The notes under the pieces were generated by a model that ran no database searches, was not told where the DNA came from, and worked only from the letters and a program-made list of their open reading frames with translations. A program made the position numbers and the translations under genes. From contig JAJUJY010000012.1 in assembly GCA_029265085.1 (NCBI GenBank), positions 1 through 50,105 of the forward strand: a DNA stretch of 50,105 nucleotides, written 5' to 3'. The stretch is from Chloroflexota bacterium (GTDB lineage Bacteria; Chloroflexota; Anaerolineae; Anaerolineales; Anaerolineaceae). Of the stretch, positions 41,651 to 49,963 are shown one piece after another (position 1 is the first letter of the stretch; each line of letters begins with the position of its first letter).

Positions 41651-41806
41651 TGTCGTACTAGTTGCAGGGCGATTGTTCGCCAACAGGAATCCCTCCTTTT
41701 GGAGAGGTTTTCTTCGTTTAACGCCAATCATTTTTCGCCGGGATTGGCTGCATTGGTGGGGGAAAAGCCCTGAAAACTATAAAACATACGGGAGAAGGAT
41801 AAACAT

Positions 41807-42271
41807 ATGCCAACCTCGTTCCTGACTCGAGAAGGCTTCCAAAAGCTGCAGGAAGAGCTAGAAGTATTGCGTACCCAACGCCGCCACGAAATTGCACAGC
41901 GTTTGCACGAGGCGATGGAGGGTGGTGAACTGATTGAAAATGCTGAATATGAAGCTGCCAAAAACGAGCAGGCCTTTGTTGAGGGACGGATTAAAGAGCT
42001 TGAGATCTTATTGGCAACAGCAAAGATAGTGGATGAACTGCCTTCGGCTGATATTGCCCAGGTAGGCTCGAAAGTGACCATCCAGGAAGAAGGGTCAACC
42101 GAGCCGGAAGTTTATTCCATTGTCGGCGCTGCTGAAGCTAATCCGAGCTTTGGCAAGATCTCCAATGAGTCACCGTTGGGTAAGGCCCTCCTGAACAAGA
42201 AGGTGGGTGACCGCGTTGTTGTGGAAGCCCCGGCGGGCTCGTTTGTGGTCAACATCGTTAAGGTGGAATAG
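41807..42271 (+). CDS. greA: Transcription elongation factor GreA
   Basis: 154 residues, standard length. It inserts a coiled coil into the RNA polymerase secondary channel and promotes cleavage of backtracked RNA. The N-terminal coiled coil (LTREGFQKLQEELEVLRTQRR) leads to the acidic tip GELIENAEYEAAKNEQ, where the usual Asp-Leu-Lys-Glu (DLKEN) is ELIEN, keeping two acids. The C-terminal FKBP-like domain ends GDRVVVEAPAGSFVVNIVKVE. GGAGAAGG precedes the ATG. A terminator separates it from lysS, 84 bases downstream. Confidence 0.95.
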   Translation: MPTSFLTREGFQKLQEELEVLRTQRRHEIAQRLHEAMEGGELIENAEYEAAKNEQAFVEGRIKELEILLATAKIVDELPSADIAQVGSKVTIQEEGSTEPEVYSIVGAAEANPSFGKISNESPLGKALLNKKVGDRVVVEAPAGSFVVNIVKVE

Positions 42272-42289
42272 ACCAGATAAAAAAGAGTT

Positions 42290-42322
42290 GCCCCGCCTGT
42301 GGGAGAAGGGCGGGGCTTTTTT
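42290..42322 (+). terminator. Terminator between greA and lysS
   Basis: GCCCCGCC pairs with GGCGGGGC across an 11-nt loop, followed by TTTTTT. It ends about 30 bp before lysS, so it may limit readthrough into that gene. Confidence 0.88.
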
Positions 42323-42354
42323 AATGAATGCGAACATGAGAAAGGTGAACGACC

Positions 42355-43884
42355 ATGGAGTTGTCAGATTTAGAAAAAATTCGTTTTGATAAAGTGCAGG
42401 AACTGCGCCAGCAAGGGGTTGAGCCTTATCCCACCCGTGCGCACCCGACCCATACGGCACAAGAAGCCATTCATGCCTTTGAAACGGCTGAATCCAGCGG
42501 TGATCCGGACAGCACGCTTGAACCGATTTCGGTTACTTTAGCTGGCCGCTTGCGCGCCATTCGCCCGATGGGCAAGCTCATCTTCGCCCATATTGAGGAC
42601 GGCTCTGGCCGGATTCAGCTCTTTTTGCGCATCAATGAATTGGGCGAGGAAGTGATCCAGCATTTCAATTCCTATTACGACCTGGGTGACTATGTGGAAG
42701 CGGACGGTGAAATGTTCCGCACCCGCACTGGTGAAATTACCCTGCACGTTCGCGCTTTTCGCATGTTAGCTAAGGCCATTTCTCCCCTCCCGGCTGCTAA
42801 GGATGAACTGGTGGATGGTAAGGTGGTTCGGCATGCCACGCTGTCTGATCCGGAAACCCGCTATCGCCAGCGCTATGCCGATCTTGCCGTAAACCCTGAG
42901 GTGCGCAAGATCTTCAATACACGCGCCGCAGCGGTCCGCGCTTTGCGCCAGTTTTTAGATAACCTGGGTTTCATGGAAGTGGAAACCCCAATCCTGCAGC
43001 CCTTATACGGCGGTGCTGCGGCTCGCCCGTTTGTGACCCATCATAACCAGCTAAAACAGGATCTTTACCTGCGCATTTCTTTTGAGCTGTACCTGAAACG
43101 CCTGCTGGTAGGCGGCATTGACCGGGTATATGAAATTGGCCGCGATTTCCGTAATGAGGGTGTTTCTTTTAAACACAATCCGGAATTTACCCAGTTGGAG
43201 TTTTATTGCGCTTACGCCGATTATCTCAAGGTGATGGAAATGACCGAGCAGATGATCGCCTATGTCTGCGACACGGTGCTGGGTACGCGCCAGGTGCAGT
43301 TCGGTGAGCACGTGCTGAATTTCGATATCCCCTGGCGGCGCCTGGAAATGCGCCAGGGTATTTTGGAGACAAGCGGCATTGATATTGCCCAGTACCCCTC
43401 GGCTGAAGGTTTGGCTGCGGCCATGAAAGCCAAAGGTATTTCGGTAAAACCGGGAACCTCCCGCGGTAAATTGGTGGATGCGTTGTTGAGTGACTTTTTG
43501 GAGCCGACTCTGATTCAGCCTACCTTCCTGTATGATTATCCGCGCGATATTTCTCCGCTGGCCAAGAATAAACCCGACGATCCAAATACGGTGGAGCGCT
43601 TTGAAGGCTATGTGGCCGGAATGGAATTGTGCAATGCGTTTACTGAGTTAAACGACCCGATGGAACAGGAAAAACGCTTCCTGGATATGGGGCGGACTTA
43701 TGAAAACGATGATGAAGAACGCCACCCGCTGGATAACGATTACATCCAGGCTATGTCCTATGGTATGCCGCCCTGCGGCGGTTTTGGCATGGGTGTGGAC
43801 CGGTTAATGATGCTGTTGACGAATAATCGCTCCATTCGCGAGGTGCTGCTCTTCCCGCATTTACGTGAGCGCGAAGACGAGTAG
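42355..43884 (+). CDS. lysS: Lysyl-tRNA synthetase (class II)
   Basis: 509 residues, class II. The N-terminal OB-fold anticodon domain (about 60-150) contains GRLRAIRPMGKLIFAHIEDGSGRIQLFL. Motif 1 is seen around FLDNLGFMEVETPILQPLYGGAAARPF, motif 2 is RDFRNEGVSFKHNPEFTQLEFY, and motif 3 is GGFGMGVDRLMMLL near the end. PRDISPLAK is the LysS-specific loop. It charges tRNA-Lys. AAAGGTGA lies before the ATG. A strong terminator follows. Confidence 0.97.
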   Translation: MELSDLEKIRFDKVQELRQQGVEPYPTRAHPTHTAQEAIHAFETAESSGDPDSTLEPISVTLAGRLRAIRPMGKLIFAHIEDGSGRIQLFLRINELGEEVIQHFNSYYDLGDYVEADGEMFRTRTGEITLHVRAFRMLAKAISPLPAAKDELVDGKVVRHATLSDPETRYRQRYADLAVNPEVRKIFNTRAAAVRALRQFLDNLGFMEVETPILQPLYGGAAARPFVTHHNQLKQDLYLRISFELYLKRLLVGGIDRVYEIGRDFRNEGVSFKHNPEFTQLEFYCAYADYLKVMEMTEQMIAYVCDTVLGTRQVQFGEHVLNFDIPWRRLEMRQGILETSGIDIAQYPSAEGLAAAMKAKGISVKPGTSRGKLVDALLSDFLEPTLIQPTFLYDYPRDISPLAKNKPDDPNTVERFEGYVAGMELCNAFTELNDPMEQEKRFLDMGRTYENDDEERHPLDNDYIQAMSYGMPPCGGFGMGVDRLMMLLTNNRSIREVLLFPHLREREDE

Positions 43885-43903
43885 GCAGGAACTGAAAAAA
43901 TTC

Positions 43904-43938
43904 AAATGGCGGCCAGATTTTTAGCCGCCATTTTTTTT
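43904..43938 (+). terminator. Rho-independent terminator after lysS
   Basis: AAATGGCGGC pairs with GCCGCCATTT across a 10-nt loop, followed by a run of eight T. Confidence 0.9.
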
Positions 43939-43978
43939 ATTTTAAGCGTCAGTCGATTGCAGCAGGTAGATGGATTGA

Positions 43979-44866
43979 CTACGAGGCGTTTTGATCTGGT
44001 TTCCAGGGTTGAATTTCCTGCAGAGAGAAACGCTTTGCAAAGTACTTGACCAACAGCATTCCTAAAAGTGCTGTCACTGTGTAAACTACCATGCGCAGAG
44101 CAATTCCGCTGTCCATGCCCTCGGTAATGCTGACAGTATGCAGCAGATTGAGTGTGGTGTTTGTTAGTGTGTGTGCAATCCAGGGTGCCCAGAGGTTACC
44201 GGTCTTGAGGAACATGTATCCCCACACGAGACCTAGCAAAACCTGAGGCAAAAAGTTCGATACAATGCCCATGATAATTTCAGAGGGGGTTTCAATTTTG
44301 CCCGTCTGGTACCATTTCAATGCCCAGGGTAAGTGCCATGCGCCAAACAAGACGGCTTGCAGCCAGTTGGTCTGCCATAAAGAAAGGCGGGTGCGAAATA
44401 ATGGAATCATCACCCCACGAAATAACCCTTCTTCCATGAATGAGTTGATGAAATTGCCAAGGACCAACCAGAGTGCGAACAGAAGCCCGCCCGAGACGTT
44501 TGCTTTGGGGTCAATCGCAGCAAATTGAAGCGAGGTATTGCCGCCTGCCACAGTGATTTCAACGATATACCCCATAATAAGGCCGGTTAGCGCAACAACG
44601 GAACCAATGAATAAGGCTGGTCCCAGTCTTTTGGAATGCAATCCAATGTCGCGCATCTTTTTCCCTGCGAGCCAGAGGAAGAATAATACCAGGGCAAAGC
44701 CGAGGGCTTTGGAGAGGATAATTTCTCCAATGCGTTCATCCAAGCGAAGCACAAAGATATCAACCAGCCGGAAAATCAGGGCGATTGATAGGAGAGCCAG
44801 GCTGACAAGGATTGGCCAGCGGGCAGCCAGGGTATTCATTGGTTTCGGATCGGTTTTTGTGGTCAT
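43979..44866 (-). CDS. CPBP family intramembrane metalloprotease
   Basis: 295 residues with about 8 membrane helices. The motif EEGLFRGVMIPLFRT (about 166-180) is the EExxxR site, and FGAWHLPW (about 201-208) supplies the metal-binding histidine of the second motif. A third conserved region is VWGYMFLKTGNLWAPWIAHTLTNT with another His. All key residues are present, unlike the paralogue at 21467. The ATG at 44866 is chosen over a TTG at 44884; the SD is poor in both cases. The role may be processing of prenylated or membrane proteins; unknown. Confidence 0.88.
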   Translation of the reverse strand: MTTKTDPKPMNTLAARWPILVSLALLSIALIFRLVDIFVLRLDERIGEIILSKALGFALVLFFLWLAGKKMRDIGLHSKRLGPALFIGSVVALTGLIMGYIVEITVAGGNTSLQFAAIDPKANVSGGLLFALWLVLGNFINSFMEEGLFRGVMIPLFRTRLSLWQTNWLQAVLFGAWHLPWALKWYQTGKIETPSEIIMGIVSNFLPQVLLGLVWGYMFLKTGNLWAPWIAHTLTNTTLNLLHTVSITEGMDSGIALRMVVYTVTALLGMLLVKYFAKRFSLQEIQPWKPDQNAS

Positions 44867-45063
44867 TAATAGTTTTGCTCTCAATATCGTAGGAGAATAA
44901 ATAATTTCGGCTGCATTTTATCATATGTAACATACTATTTTCGAAATCAAATGGAATTAGGGTTTTTCAACGATAGCAGAAGGTTTTTCATTGAAATTTT
45001 CAGATTAAAACGGCTTTGAGGGGGAGATAAGTCAATCATTATCTGTTTTGTTAAAAAAAGTGC

Positions 45064-45092
45064 TTGACACAGAACACTTGTTCGTGTATTAT
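45064..45092 (+). promoter_or_regulatory. lexA promoter containing an SOS box
   Basis: TTGACA (45064-45069), 17 bp, TATTAT (45087-45092). A second hexamer TATAAT at 45090-45095 overlaps. Between the boxes lies GAAC-ACTT-GTTC (45072-45083), a perfect GAACNNNNGTTC operator of the Bacillus/actinobacterial LexA type. LexA bound here would block RNA polymerase, so the gene is very probably autoregulated. Confidence 0.85.
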
Positions 45093-45144
45093 AATATATA
45101 GAACAATAGACCGATAATCAATCGACGCAGGTAAGGAGTGAAAT

Positions 45145-45870
45145 ATGATGATGGCGAGACGCAGCGAAGGCTTGAGTGAACGGCATCGAAAGATACTGGA
45201 ATTTTTGACAACCTTTCAGGATGCACACGGATATTCCCCTTCCATTCGGGAAATTGGCGACAGTATTAATGTTAAATCCACGTCGCTGATTGATTATTAC
45301 CTGAATCAATTGGAAGAAATGGGCCATATTTCTCGCGAAGGGCGCGTTTCACGCAGTATTCGCGTACTACGCCCGCTGCAGTCCCCGGTGAGCAAGGTTG
45401 GGGCTGCGGTGCGCAAAGCCAGCGCTCGCCTGGGTGAATTTATCAATATTCCGGTGGTTGGCCGGATTGTTGCCAGCGCGCCTATCCCCATGCCAGCTTC
45501 AGACCTGGCCTATTTTGACTCGGAAAGTGGTGTGGAAATTGCCCGCAGTTTATTGCCTTCCCGTGAGAAGGTCAGTGAATTATTCGCCCTGGAAGTTCAA
45601 GGCGATTCAATGATCGATGCGATGATTAACGAAGGCGATATTGTGGTCATGCGCCGCGCGCAAGAAGCTGCGAACGGTGAAATGGTTGCCGTCTGGTTGG
45701 ATGATAAAGACGAAACCACTTTAAAGTATTTCTACCGCGAGAACAACCGCATTCGCCTGCAGCCTGCAAATCCCAATATGGGACCGATCTTTGTGGATAA
45801 CCCGAAAAGCCTGCGGATTATGGGCAAAGTGATTATGGTGATCCGCCAGGTCAAGTCTTATGCGGTTTAG
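45145..45870 (+). CDS. lexA: LexA repressor
   Basis: 241 residues. The N-terminal winged helix (about 10-72) has the recognition helix in YSPSIREIGDSINVKSTSLIDYYLNQLEEMGHI. A linker leads to the S24 peptidase domain: the likely self-cleavage bond is A110-S111 in RIVASAPI (E. coli has Ala-Gly), the nucleophile is S155 in QGDSMIDAMI, and the general base is K194 in TTLKYF. RecA-DNA-stimulated self-cleavage derepresses SOS genes. The linker is longer than in E. coli LexA (202 residues). AAGGAG is 6 nt before the first of three successive ATGs. Confidence 0.93.
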   Translation: MMMARRSEGLSERHRKILEFLTTFQDAHGYSPSIREIGDSINVKSTSLIDYYLNQLEEMGHISREGRVSRSIRVLRPLQSPVSKVGAAVRKASARLGEFINIPVVGRIVASAPIPMPASDLAYFDSESGVEIARSLLPSREKVSELFALEVQGDSMIDAMINEGDIVVMRRAQEAANGEMVAVWLDDKDETTLKYFYRENNRIRLQPANPNMGPIFVDNPKSLRIMGKVIMVIRQVKSYAV

Positions 45871-45924
45871 CAAAAGATAATCCGTGAAACTTGCTTGATT
45901 ACCGGCCTGTTCGCTTTGTATATC

Positions 45925-45953
45925 AAACGCCTCTGAAACTCAGGGGCGTTTTT
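45925..45953 (+). terminator. Rho-independent terminator after lexA
   Basis: AACGCCTCTGA pairs with TCAGGGGCGTT (one wobble) across a short loop, then TTTTT. Confidence 0.85.
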
Positions 45954-45962
45954 GTTTAAGAT

Positions 45963-46002
45963 AAAAAAGCACCCCGACCTTGTGGATCGGGGTGACTTTT
46001 TT
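45963..46002 (-). terminator. Terminator of the rplJL operon
   Basis: CACCCCGA pairs with TCGGGGTG across a 9-nt loop. Six T follow on the minus strand, shortly after the rplL stop; a T tract on the other strand makes it usable in both directions. Confidence 0.88.
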
Positions 46003-46019
46003 GGTCTTCGAGAGAAAAA

Positions 46020-46397
46020 CTAGGCGATCTCGATGACAGCACCGGCAGCTTCGAGTTTGCTTTTGGCGTCGGCGGCAACTTCTTTGCTCACACCAGAGAC
46101 AACTTTAGCGCCAGCGGTCTCGGCCATCGCTTTGGCTTCCACCAGACCCAGGTTGGTCAGTTGGCGGATCACTTTGATGGTTTCGATCTTCTTGGGGCCA
46201 GCGTCCTTCAGGACAACATCGAACTCGGTCTTTTCTTCCACGGGTTCGGCGGCGGCGGCAGCGGGGGCAGCGGCAATAGCGGCCACAGGAGCGGCGGCGG
46301 AAACGCCCCAAGCTTCTTCTAACTTCTTAACCAGTTCAGCAGCTTCCAAAACGGTGAGCTTGCTCAGTTCTTCAACGATTTTTTCCAGGTCAGCCAT
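46020..46397 (-). CDS. rplL: 50S ribosomal protein L7/L12
   Basis: 125 residues. The N-terminal dimerisation helix ([21 protein letters not shown]) is followed by an Ala-rich hinge (about 33-55) and the C-terminal domain ([25 protein letters not shown], then [11 protein letters not shown]). This is the flexible stalk protein that recruits translational GTPases; several copies bind one L10. AAGGAG lies 7 nt before the ATG. The 135 bp between rplJ and rplL carry no clear terminator. Confidence 0.97.
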   Translation of the reverse strand: MADLEKIVEELSKLTVLEAAELVKKLEEAWGVSAAAPVAAIAAAPAAAAAEPVEEKTEFDVVLKDAGPKKIETIKVIRQLTNLGLVEAKAMAETAGAKVVSGVSKEVAADAKSKLEAAGAVIEIA

Positions 46398-46532
46398 TTC
46401 AAATACTCCTTACAGTTTCCTGTATATTGATGTTTTGTGTTTTTGTTTGCCAGAAAGTGTTTCCCCAGTGGGGGAGTGGATTGATTTCGGCGCTATCTGG
46501 CTGGCAGCAGCCGATTTCCATCATTCTCCAGA

Positions 46533-47066
46533 TTATGCAGCAGTGGAGGCTTCTCCTTTTTCGGAGTTCGCCTTGATGACTGCAGCAAGACCGCGAGCCG
46601 GTTCGGCCAATGTGCGGACCAGTTTGGAAGCCGGGGCATTGATGGTGCCCAACAGCATGGCGCGCATGACTGGCAGAGGCGGCAGTTCGCCCAGGGCTTT
46701 CACTTGATTGACATTGATTGCCTGGCTGCCCAGATAACCGCCCTTGATTGCAAAAATTTCGGATTTGGCGGTAGCATCGGTCAGGGTTTTCGCAAGTGCG
46801 GGAACATCGCTGAATGCGAAGCCGACCAGGGAGCTCTCGTCAAACAAAGCGGTGTTGTCGATACCGACTTCTTTGCATGCGATTGCCATTAAGGTGTTCT
46901 TAATGACATGCAGCTCGCTGCCGGTTTCACGAACTTTGGCGCGCAGTGTGTCGATATCCTTCATGCTCATTTTCTTGTAGCTGAGGAGGACCAAACCCTG
47001 GCTGGATTTGAGCCATTCAACATACTGTGCAATTAATTTTGTCTTGTGCTGCTTTGAGAAGGCCAA
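46533..47066 (-). CDS. rplJ: 50S ribosomal protein L10 (TTG start)
   Basis: 177 residues. Stalk base protein that binds 23S rRNA and L7/L12; family segments LLSYKKMSMKDIDTLRAKVRETGSELHVIKNTL and LPPLPVMRAMLLGTINAPASKLVRTL are clear. The start is TTG at 47066: an in-frame TAA lies three codons upstream, and GGAGG is 9 nt before the TTG, so no ATG start is possible without losing the N-terminus. The operon is preceded by a leader and attenuator. Confidence 0.95.
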   Translation of the reverse strand: MAFSKQHKTKLIAQYVEWLKSSQGLVLLSYKKMSMKDIDTLRAKVRETGSELHVIKNTLMAIACKEVGIDNTALFDESSLVGFAFSDVPALAKTLTDATAKSEIFAIKGGYLGSQAINVNQVKALGELPPLPVMRAMLLGTINAPASKLVRTLAEPARGLAAVIKANSEKGEASTAA

Positions 47067-47093
47067 TGAATTTTACCTCCTTCCTTTCAAGAT

Positions 47094-47134
47094 AAAAAAG
47101 TCTTTGCCTCGCGTAAAGCAAGGCAAAGACTTTT
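47094..47134 (-). terminator. Attenuator terminator before rplJ
   Basis: On the minus strand AAAAGTCTTTGCCT (47134-47121 side) and its exact complement form a 14-bp perfect stem with an 11-nt loop, followed by TTTTTT. It lies 28 nt upstream of the rplJ start and downstream of the L10 leader, so it must be an intra-operon attenuator. Confidence 0.85.
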
Positions 47135-47135
47135 A

Positions 47136-47275
47136 CACTGTCACATAAGACAGTGGGGTTCTTGAGTGAACTCCAGTCCTCACCTCGGCGGGATATTAAG
47201 CCTGATGAGCTCAGGCACCTGCTTTCATTGGCGAAGTCAGACCGCTATTGTAATCGGACCGGCGGTAACGGTCAA
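47136..47275 (-). promoter_or_regulatory. L10 leader (ribosomal protein autoregulatory RNA)
   Basis: Between rplA and rplJ the minus strand contains GCAGGTGCCTGAGC, then a CTTAATATCCCGCCGAGGTG segment, the signature of the L10 leader that mimics the L10 site on 23S rRNA. A 7-bp hairpin CACTGTC/GACAGTG (47136-47155) joins it to the attenuator. In Bacillus subtilis the L10(L12)4 complex binds this leader and promotes termination; the arrangement here matches. Confidence 0.8.
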
Positions 47276-47289
47276 TAGTTTGTTAAGAA

Positions 47290-48009
47290 CTACTCTTTCG
47301 ACGACAGGTTTTGTGCCTGGTTGGGGTCAATCTTGATGCCAGGACCCATGGTGGAGGTAATGGTGATCTTCTTGATGTAGGAACCTTTTGCAGCAGCGGG
47401 GCGGGCTTTGCGGAGCGCGTCCATCAGTGCAGCAAAGTTGTTGTACAGATATTCCTGCGAGAAGGATACTTTACCAATCGGAACATGGATGTTGGCGGTC
47501 TTGTCCAGGCGGAATTCAACACGACCAGCCTTGGCTTCGCGGATTACGCGGGGCAGGTCTTCAGCGGGGACAACGGTACCGGCTTTGGGGTTCGGCATCA
47601 AACCACGGGGACCGAGGACGCGGCCGAGGCGGCCAGCTTTACCCATCATGTCCGGGGTGGCGATGGCGACATCAAAGTCAGTCCAACCAGCCTGAATCTT
47701 GGCGATCCATTCATCGCTGTCGGCCACATAATCAGCGCCACCTTCTTGCGCTTTGGTCACGCCTTCGCCCTGAGCGAAGACGAGCACGCGAACGGTTTTG
47801 CCTAAGCCGTGGGGCAGAACGACTACATCGCGCACCTGCTGATCAGCCTGGCGCGGGTCGAGGCCCATGCGGAAGTGTACTTCGACGGTTGCGTCGAATT
47901 TCGTTGTGGAAGTTTCTTTGGCCAGAGCGAGCGCTTGTTCTGCGGTGTAGATTTGATCGGCGCTGACTTTAGCACTGGCGGCCAGATATTTCTTTCCGTG
48001 TTTTGCCAT
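47290..48009 (-). CDS. rplA: 50S ribosomal protein L1
   Basis: 239 residues, normal size. Binds 23S rRNA at the L1 stalk. [27 protein letters not shown] and [25 protein letters not shown] are diagnostic, with [11 protein letters not shown] at the end. AAGGAG lies 6 nt before the ATG at 48009; the longer frame from 48030 is not used. It follows rplK by 52 bp. Confidence 0.97.
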   Translation of the reverse strand: MAKHGKKYLAASAKVSADQIYTAEQALALAKETSTTKFDATVEVHFRMGLDPRQADQQVRDVVVLPHGLGKTVRVLVFAQGEGVTKAQEGGADYVADSDEWIAKIQAGWTDFDVAIATPDMMGKAGRLGRVLGPRGLMPNPKAGTVVPAEDLPRVIREAKAGRVEFRLDKTANIHVPIGKVSFSQEYLYNNFAALMDALRKARPAAAKGSYIKKITITSTMGPGIKIDPNQAQNLSSKE

Positions 48010-48061
48010 CAGTTCTCCTTCGTGGTTCAAGCGGACAGGATTTCTGCCCTCCCACTAATTC

Positions 48062-48487
48062 CTAGTCAACAATCTGGATGCCCATATTGCGGGCAGTGCC
48101 TTCAATCTGGCGAATAGCGTCTTCAACGTCGACGGCATTCGTGTCTTTCATCTTGACCTCTGCGATCTCGCGGACCTGAGCACGGGTCACCTTGCCAACT
48201 TTTGTGCGGTTGGGGATGGCGGAACCCTTGTCAACACCGGCTGCTTTCTTGAGCAGAACGGCGGCGGGCGGGGTCTTCAGAATGAAGGTGAAAGAACCAT
48301 CAGAATAGATGCTGATTTCTGCGGGAATGATATCGCCAACGCGATTTTGCGTGCGGGCATTATATTCCTTGCAGAAGGCCATAATATTCAAACCGTGTCC
48401 GGCAAGTGCGGGACCAACGGGGGGCGCAGGGTTCGCCTTACCGGCGTTCAACTGCAAACGTACGACTGCTTTTAGTTTCTTTGCCAC
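48062..48487 (-). CDS. rplK: 50S ribosomal protein L11 (GTG start)
   Basis: 141 residues, exactly the usual L11 length. It binds the GTPase-associated centre of 23S r[36 protein letters not shown] and the C-terminal [28 protein letters not shown] are diagnostic. The start is GTG at 48487 with GGAG 8 nt upstream; a longer open frame from 48544 is discarded. A short CCCTCC/GGAGGG hairpin (48549-48564) lies just after nusG. Confidence 0.96.
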   Translation of the reverse strand: MAKKLKAVVRLQLNAGKANPAPPVGPALAGHGLNIMAFCKEYNARTQNRVGDIIPAEISIYSDGSFTFILKTPPAAVLLKKAAGVDKGSAIPNRTKVGKVTRAQVREIAEVKMKDTNAVDVEDAIRQIEGTARNMGIQIVD

Positions 48488-48570
48488 AGTTTTAACTCCT
48501 TCGTGGTGATAGCGGGTGATTAGGGGAGCACCCTCCCACAACATTGACCCTCCTGACGGAGGGTTATTGC

Positions 48571-49254
48571 TTACGCTTTTTCAACCTGCAGGAAATCTAA
48601 CTCCACAGGTGTTTCACGACCAAAGAAATTGACCATTACGCGCACTTTGTTGCGTTCCTGGTCGATTTCGGCAACCGAACCGCGGAAATCGTTGAACGGT
48701 CCGTCCACGATGCGCACGCGCTCGCCCACTTTGAAGGTGACCTTGACGTGCGGCGCTTCCGCTTCCATCCGGCGCAAAATTTGCTGCACTTCTTCAGGGC
48801 GCAGCGGGGTGGGTTGGTTACCCATACCCACAAAACCGGTAACGCCCGGTGTGTTGCGGACAACATACCAGGATTCCTCGGTCATAACCATATTTACCAG
48901 GACGTATCCCGGAAACACATGACGCTCAACCGTGCGGCGTTTTCCGTCTTTGACTTCGATTTCTTCCTGGGTAGGAATGACAACATCAAAAATCTTGTCT
49001 TTCATCCCCATCGTATCGATACGCTGTTCCAGGTTGTGGCGTACTTTGTTTTCGTATCCGGAATAACAATGCACCACATACCAGGCACGGGTGTCCATGG
49101 TTTCGGCGTCAAACGTTGGGACTTCCTGGTCCTGGAGATCGTTGGAGCTTTCGCGAGAAACGCCAGAAGAACCAGCAGAGCGGTGTGCCTGTGGTTTTCG
49201 AGGTGTTCGTTCTTCTTTGATCGATTCGTACAGTTCGTCTTCAGGATCTATCAT
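48571..49254 (-). CDS. nusG: Transcription termination/antitermination protein NusG with N-terminal extension
   Basis: 227 residues. The NGN domain starts at [19 protein letters not shown] (about residue 57), and the KOW domain is at the C-terminus ([23 protein letters not shown]). Between them lies [30 protein letters not shown]. The first ~55 residues are polar and charged and absent from typical NusG (~180 residues). The start at 49254 has an AAGGAG site, while an internal ATG at 49098 has none, so the extension appears real. It lies 39 bp after secE. Confidence 0.95.
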   Translation of the reverse strand: MIDPEDELYESIKEERTPRKPQAHRSAGSSGVSRESSNDLQDQEVPTFDAETMDTRAWYVVHCYSGYENKVRHNLEQRIDTMGMKDKIFDVVIPTQEEIEVKDGKRRTVERHVFPGYVLVNMVMTEESWYVVRNTPGVTGFVGMGNQPTPLRPEEVQQILRRMEAEAPHVKVTFKVGERVRIVDGPFNDFRGSVAEIDQERNKVRVMVNFFGRETPVELDFLQVEKA

Positions 49255-49293
49255 GCGAATTAAAGCTCCTTCCCGGGAAACCCGCAGACCGGG

Positions 49294-49578
49294 TTAGCCA
49301 ACAATCAGCCGGAGAATGCTGGAGAAAACAAAATCCAACAAACCCAAAACAATACTCATAAAAAACATGACTGCCAAAACAATTTTGGTTAACCGCCAGG
49401 CGGCATCCGTGGTCGGCCAAGTGACTTTGCGCAGTTCACCAACAGTCTCGCGCCACCATCGGACAATGCGATTGGGCTGTTTAACCTTCTCAGGTTGTTT
49501 TGCTTTTTCAACCTTTTTCGGCTGTTCAGCCTTCTTGGGTTGTTCAATCTGCTTTGGCTTTTCGGTTTTATCGACCAC
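49294..49578 (-). CDS. secE: Preprotein translocase subunit SecE (GTG start)
   Basis: 94 residues. The conserved C-terminal part RWWRETVGELRKVTWPTTDAAWR leads into the single membrane helix (about 66-90, IVLAVMFFMSIVLGLLDFVFSS). SecE clamps SecY in the Sec translocon. The N-terminal ~35 residues are a basic low-complexity run of repeated QPKK/KQPE units, longer than the minimal SecE tail. GTG at 49578 is the start, with AAGGAG 6 nt upstream. It lies between tRNA-Trp and nusG, as in most bacteria. Confidence 0.95.
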   Translation of the reverse strand: MVDKTEKPKQIEQPKKAEQPKKVEKAKQPEKVKQPNRIVRWWRETVGELRKVTWPTTDAAWRLTKIVLAVMFFMSIVLGLLDFVFSSILRLIVG

Positions 49579-49639
49579 AGAACGCTCCTTGTTTCAGGCT
49601 AAAACGCCGCCTCTATGGACGGCGTCTCCTGGAGTAAGG

Positions 49640-49712
49640 CAGGCCAGGCAGGAATCGAACCCACAACCTCCTGTTTTGGAGACAGGCGCTCTGCCAATTG
49701 AGCTACTGGCCT
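49640..49712 (-). tRNA. tRNA-Trp (anticodon CCA)
   Basis: Read on the minus strand: acceptor stem AGGCCAG/CTGGCCT, D-arm with GCTC...GAGC, anticodon stem CCTGT/ACAGG around the loop CTCCAAA (CCA), a variable loop, and a T-arm with GGTTCGATTCC. The discriminator base is G, as usual for tRNA-Trp. The 3' CCA is not encoded (the DNA continues CCT). It sits between rpmG and secE. Confidence 0.96.
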
Positions 49713-49753
49713 ATAGGGTTGAGGAAAACTCCTCAACCATTTAAAAATACCAA

Positions 49754-49924
49754 CTACTTCGTTTCGCGATGCGATGTGTGCTTGCGGCAGCGCGCACAGT
49801 ACTTGCTCAGTTCCATGCGCCCGGGATCATTGCGGCGGTTTTTTTCCGTGGTGTAATTGCGTTCCTTGCACTCGGTGCACGCCAGGGTAATCACGGGGCG
49901 GATGTCTTTCTTTTTTGACGCCAT
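49754..49924 (-). CDS. rpmG: 50S ribosomal protein L33
   Basis: 56 residues. The translation begins [19 protein letters not shown] and ends [15 protein letters not shown]. Two CxxC pairs (C16/C19, C43/C46) show the zinc-binding form. [15 protein letters not shown] is diagnostic of L33. It is in the conserved tuf - rpmG - tRNA-Trp - secE order. Confidence 0.95.
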   Translation of the reverse strand: MASKKKDIRPVITLACTECKERNYTTEKNRRNDPGRMELSKYCARCRKHTSHRETK

Positions 49925-49963
49925 ATTCCTACTTCGGGCCCTTATTCAGAGCCACTCTCCTTA

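Noticed and set aside
41526..41825. 99-residue frame before greA
   Set aside because: It spans the greA promoter and start, has no SD, and its composition is not protein-like.
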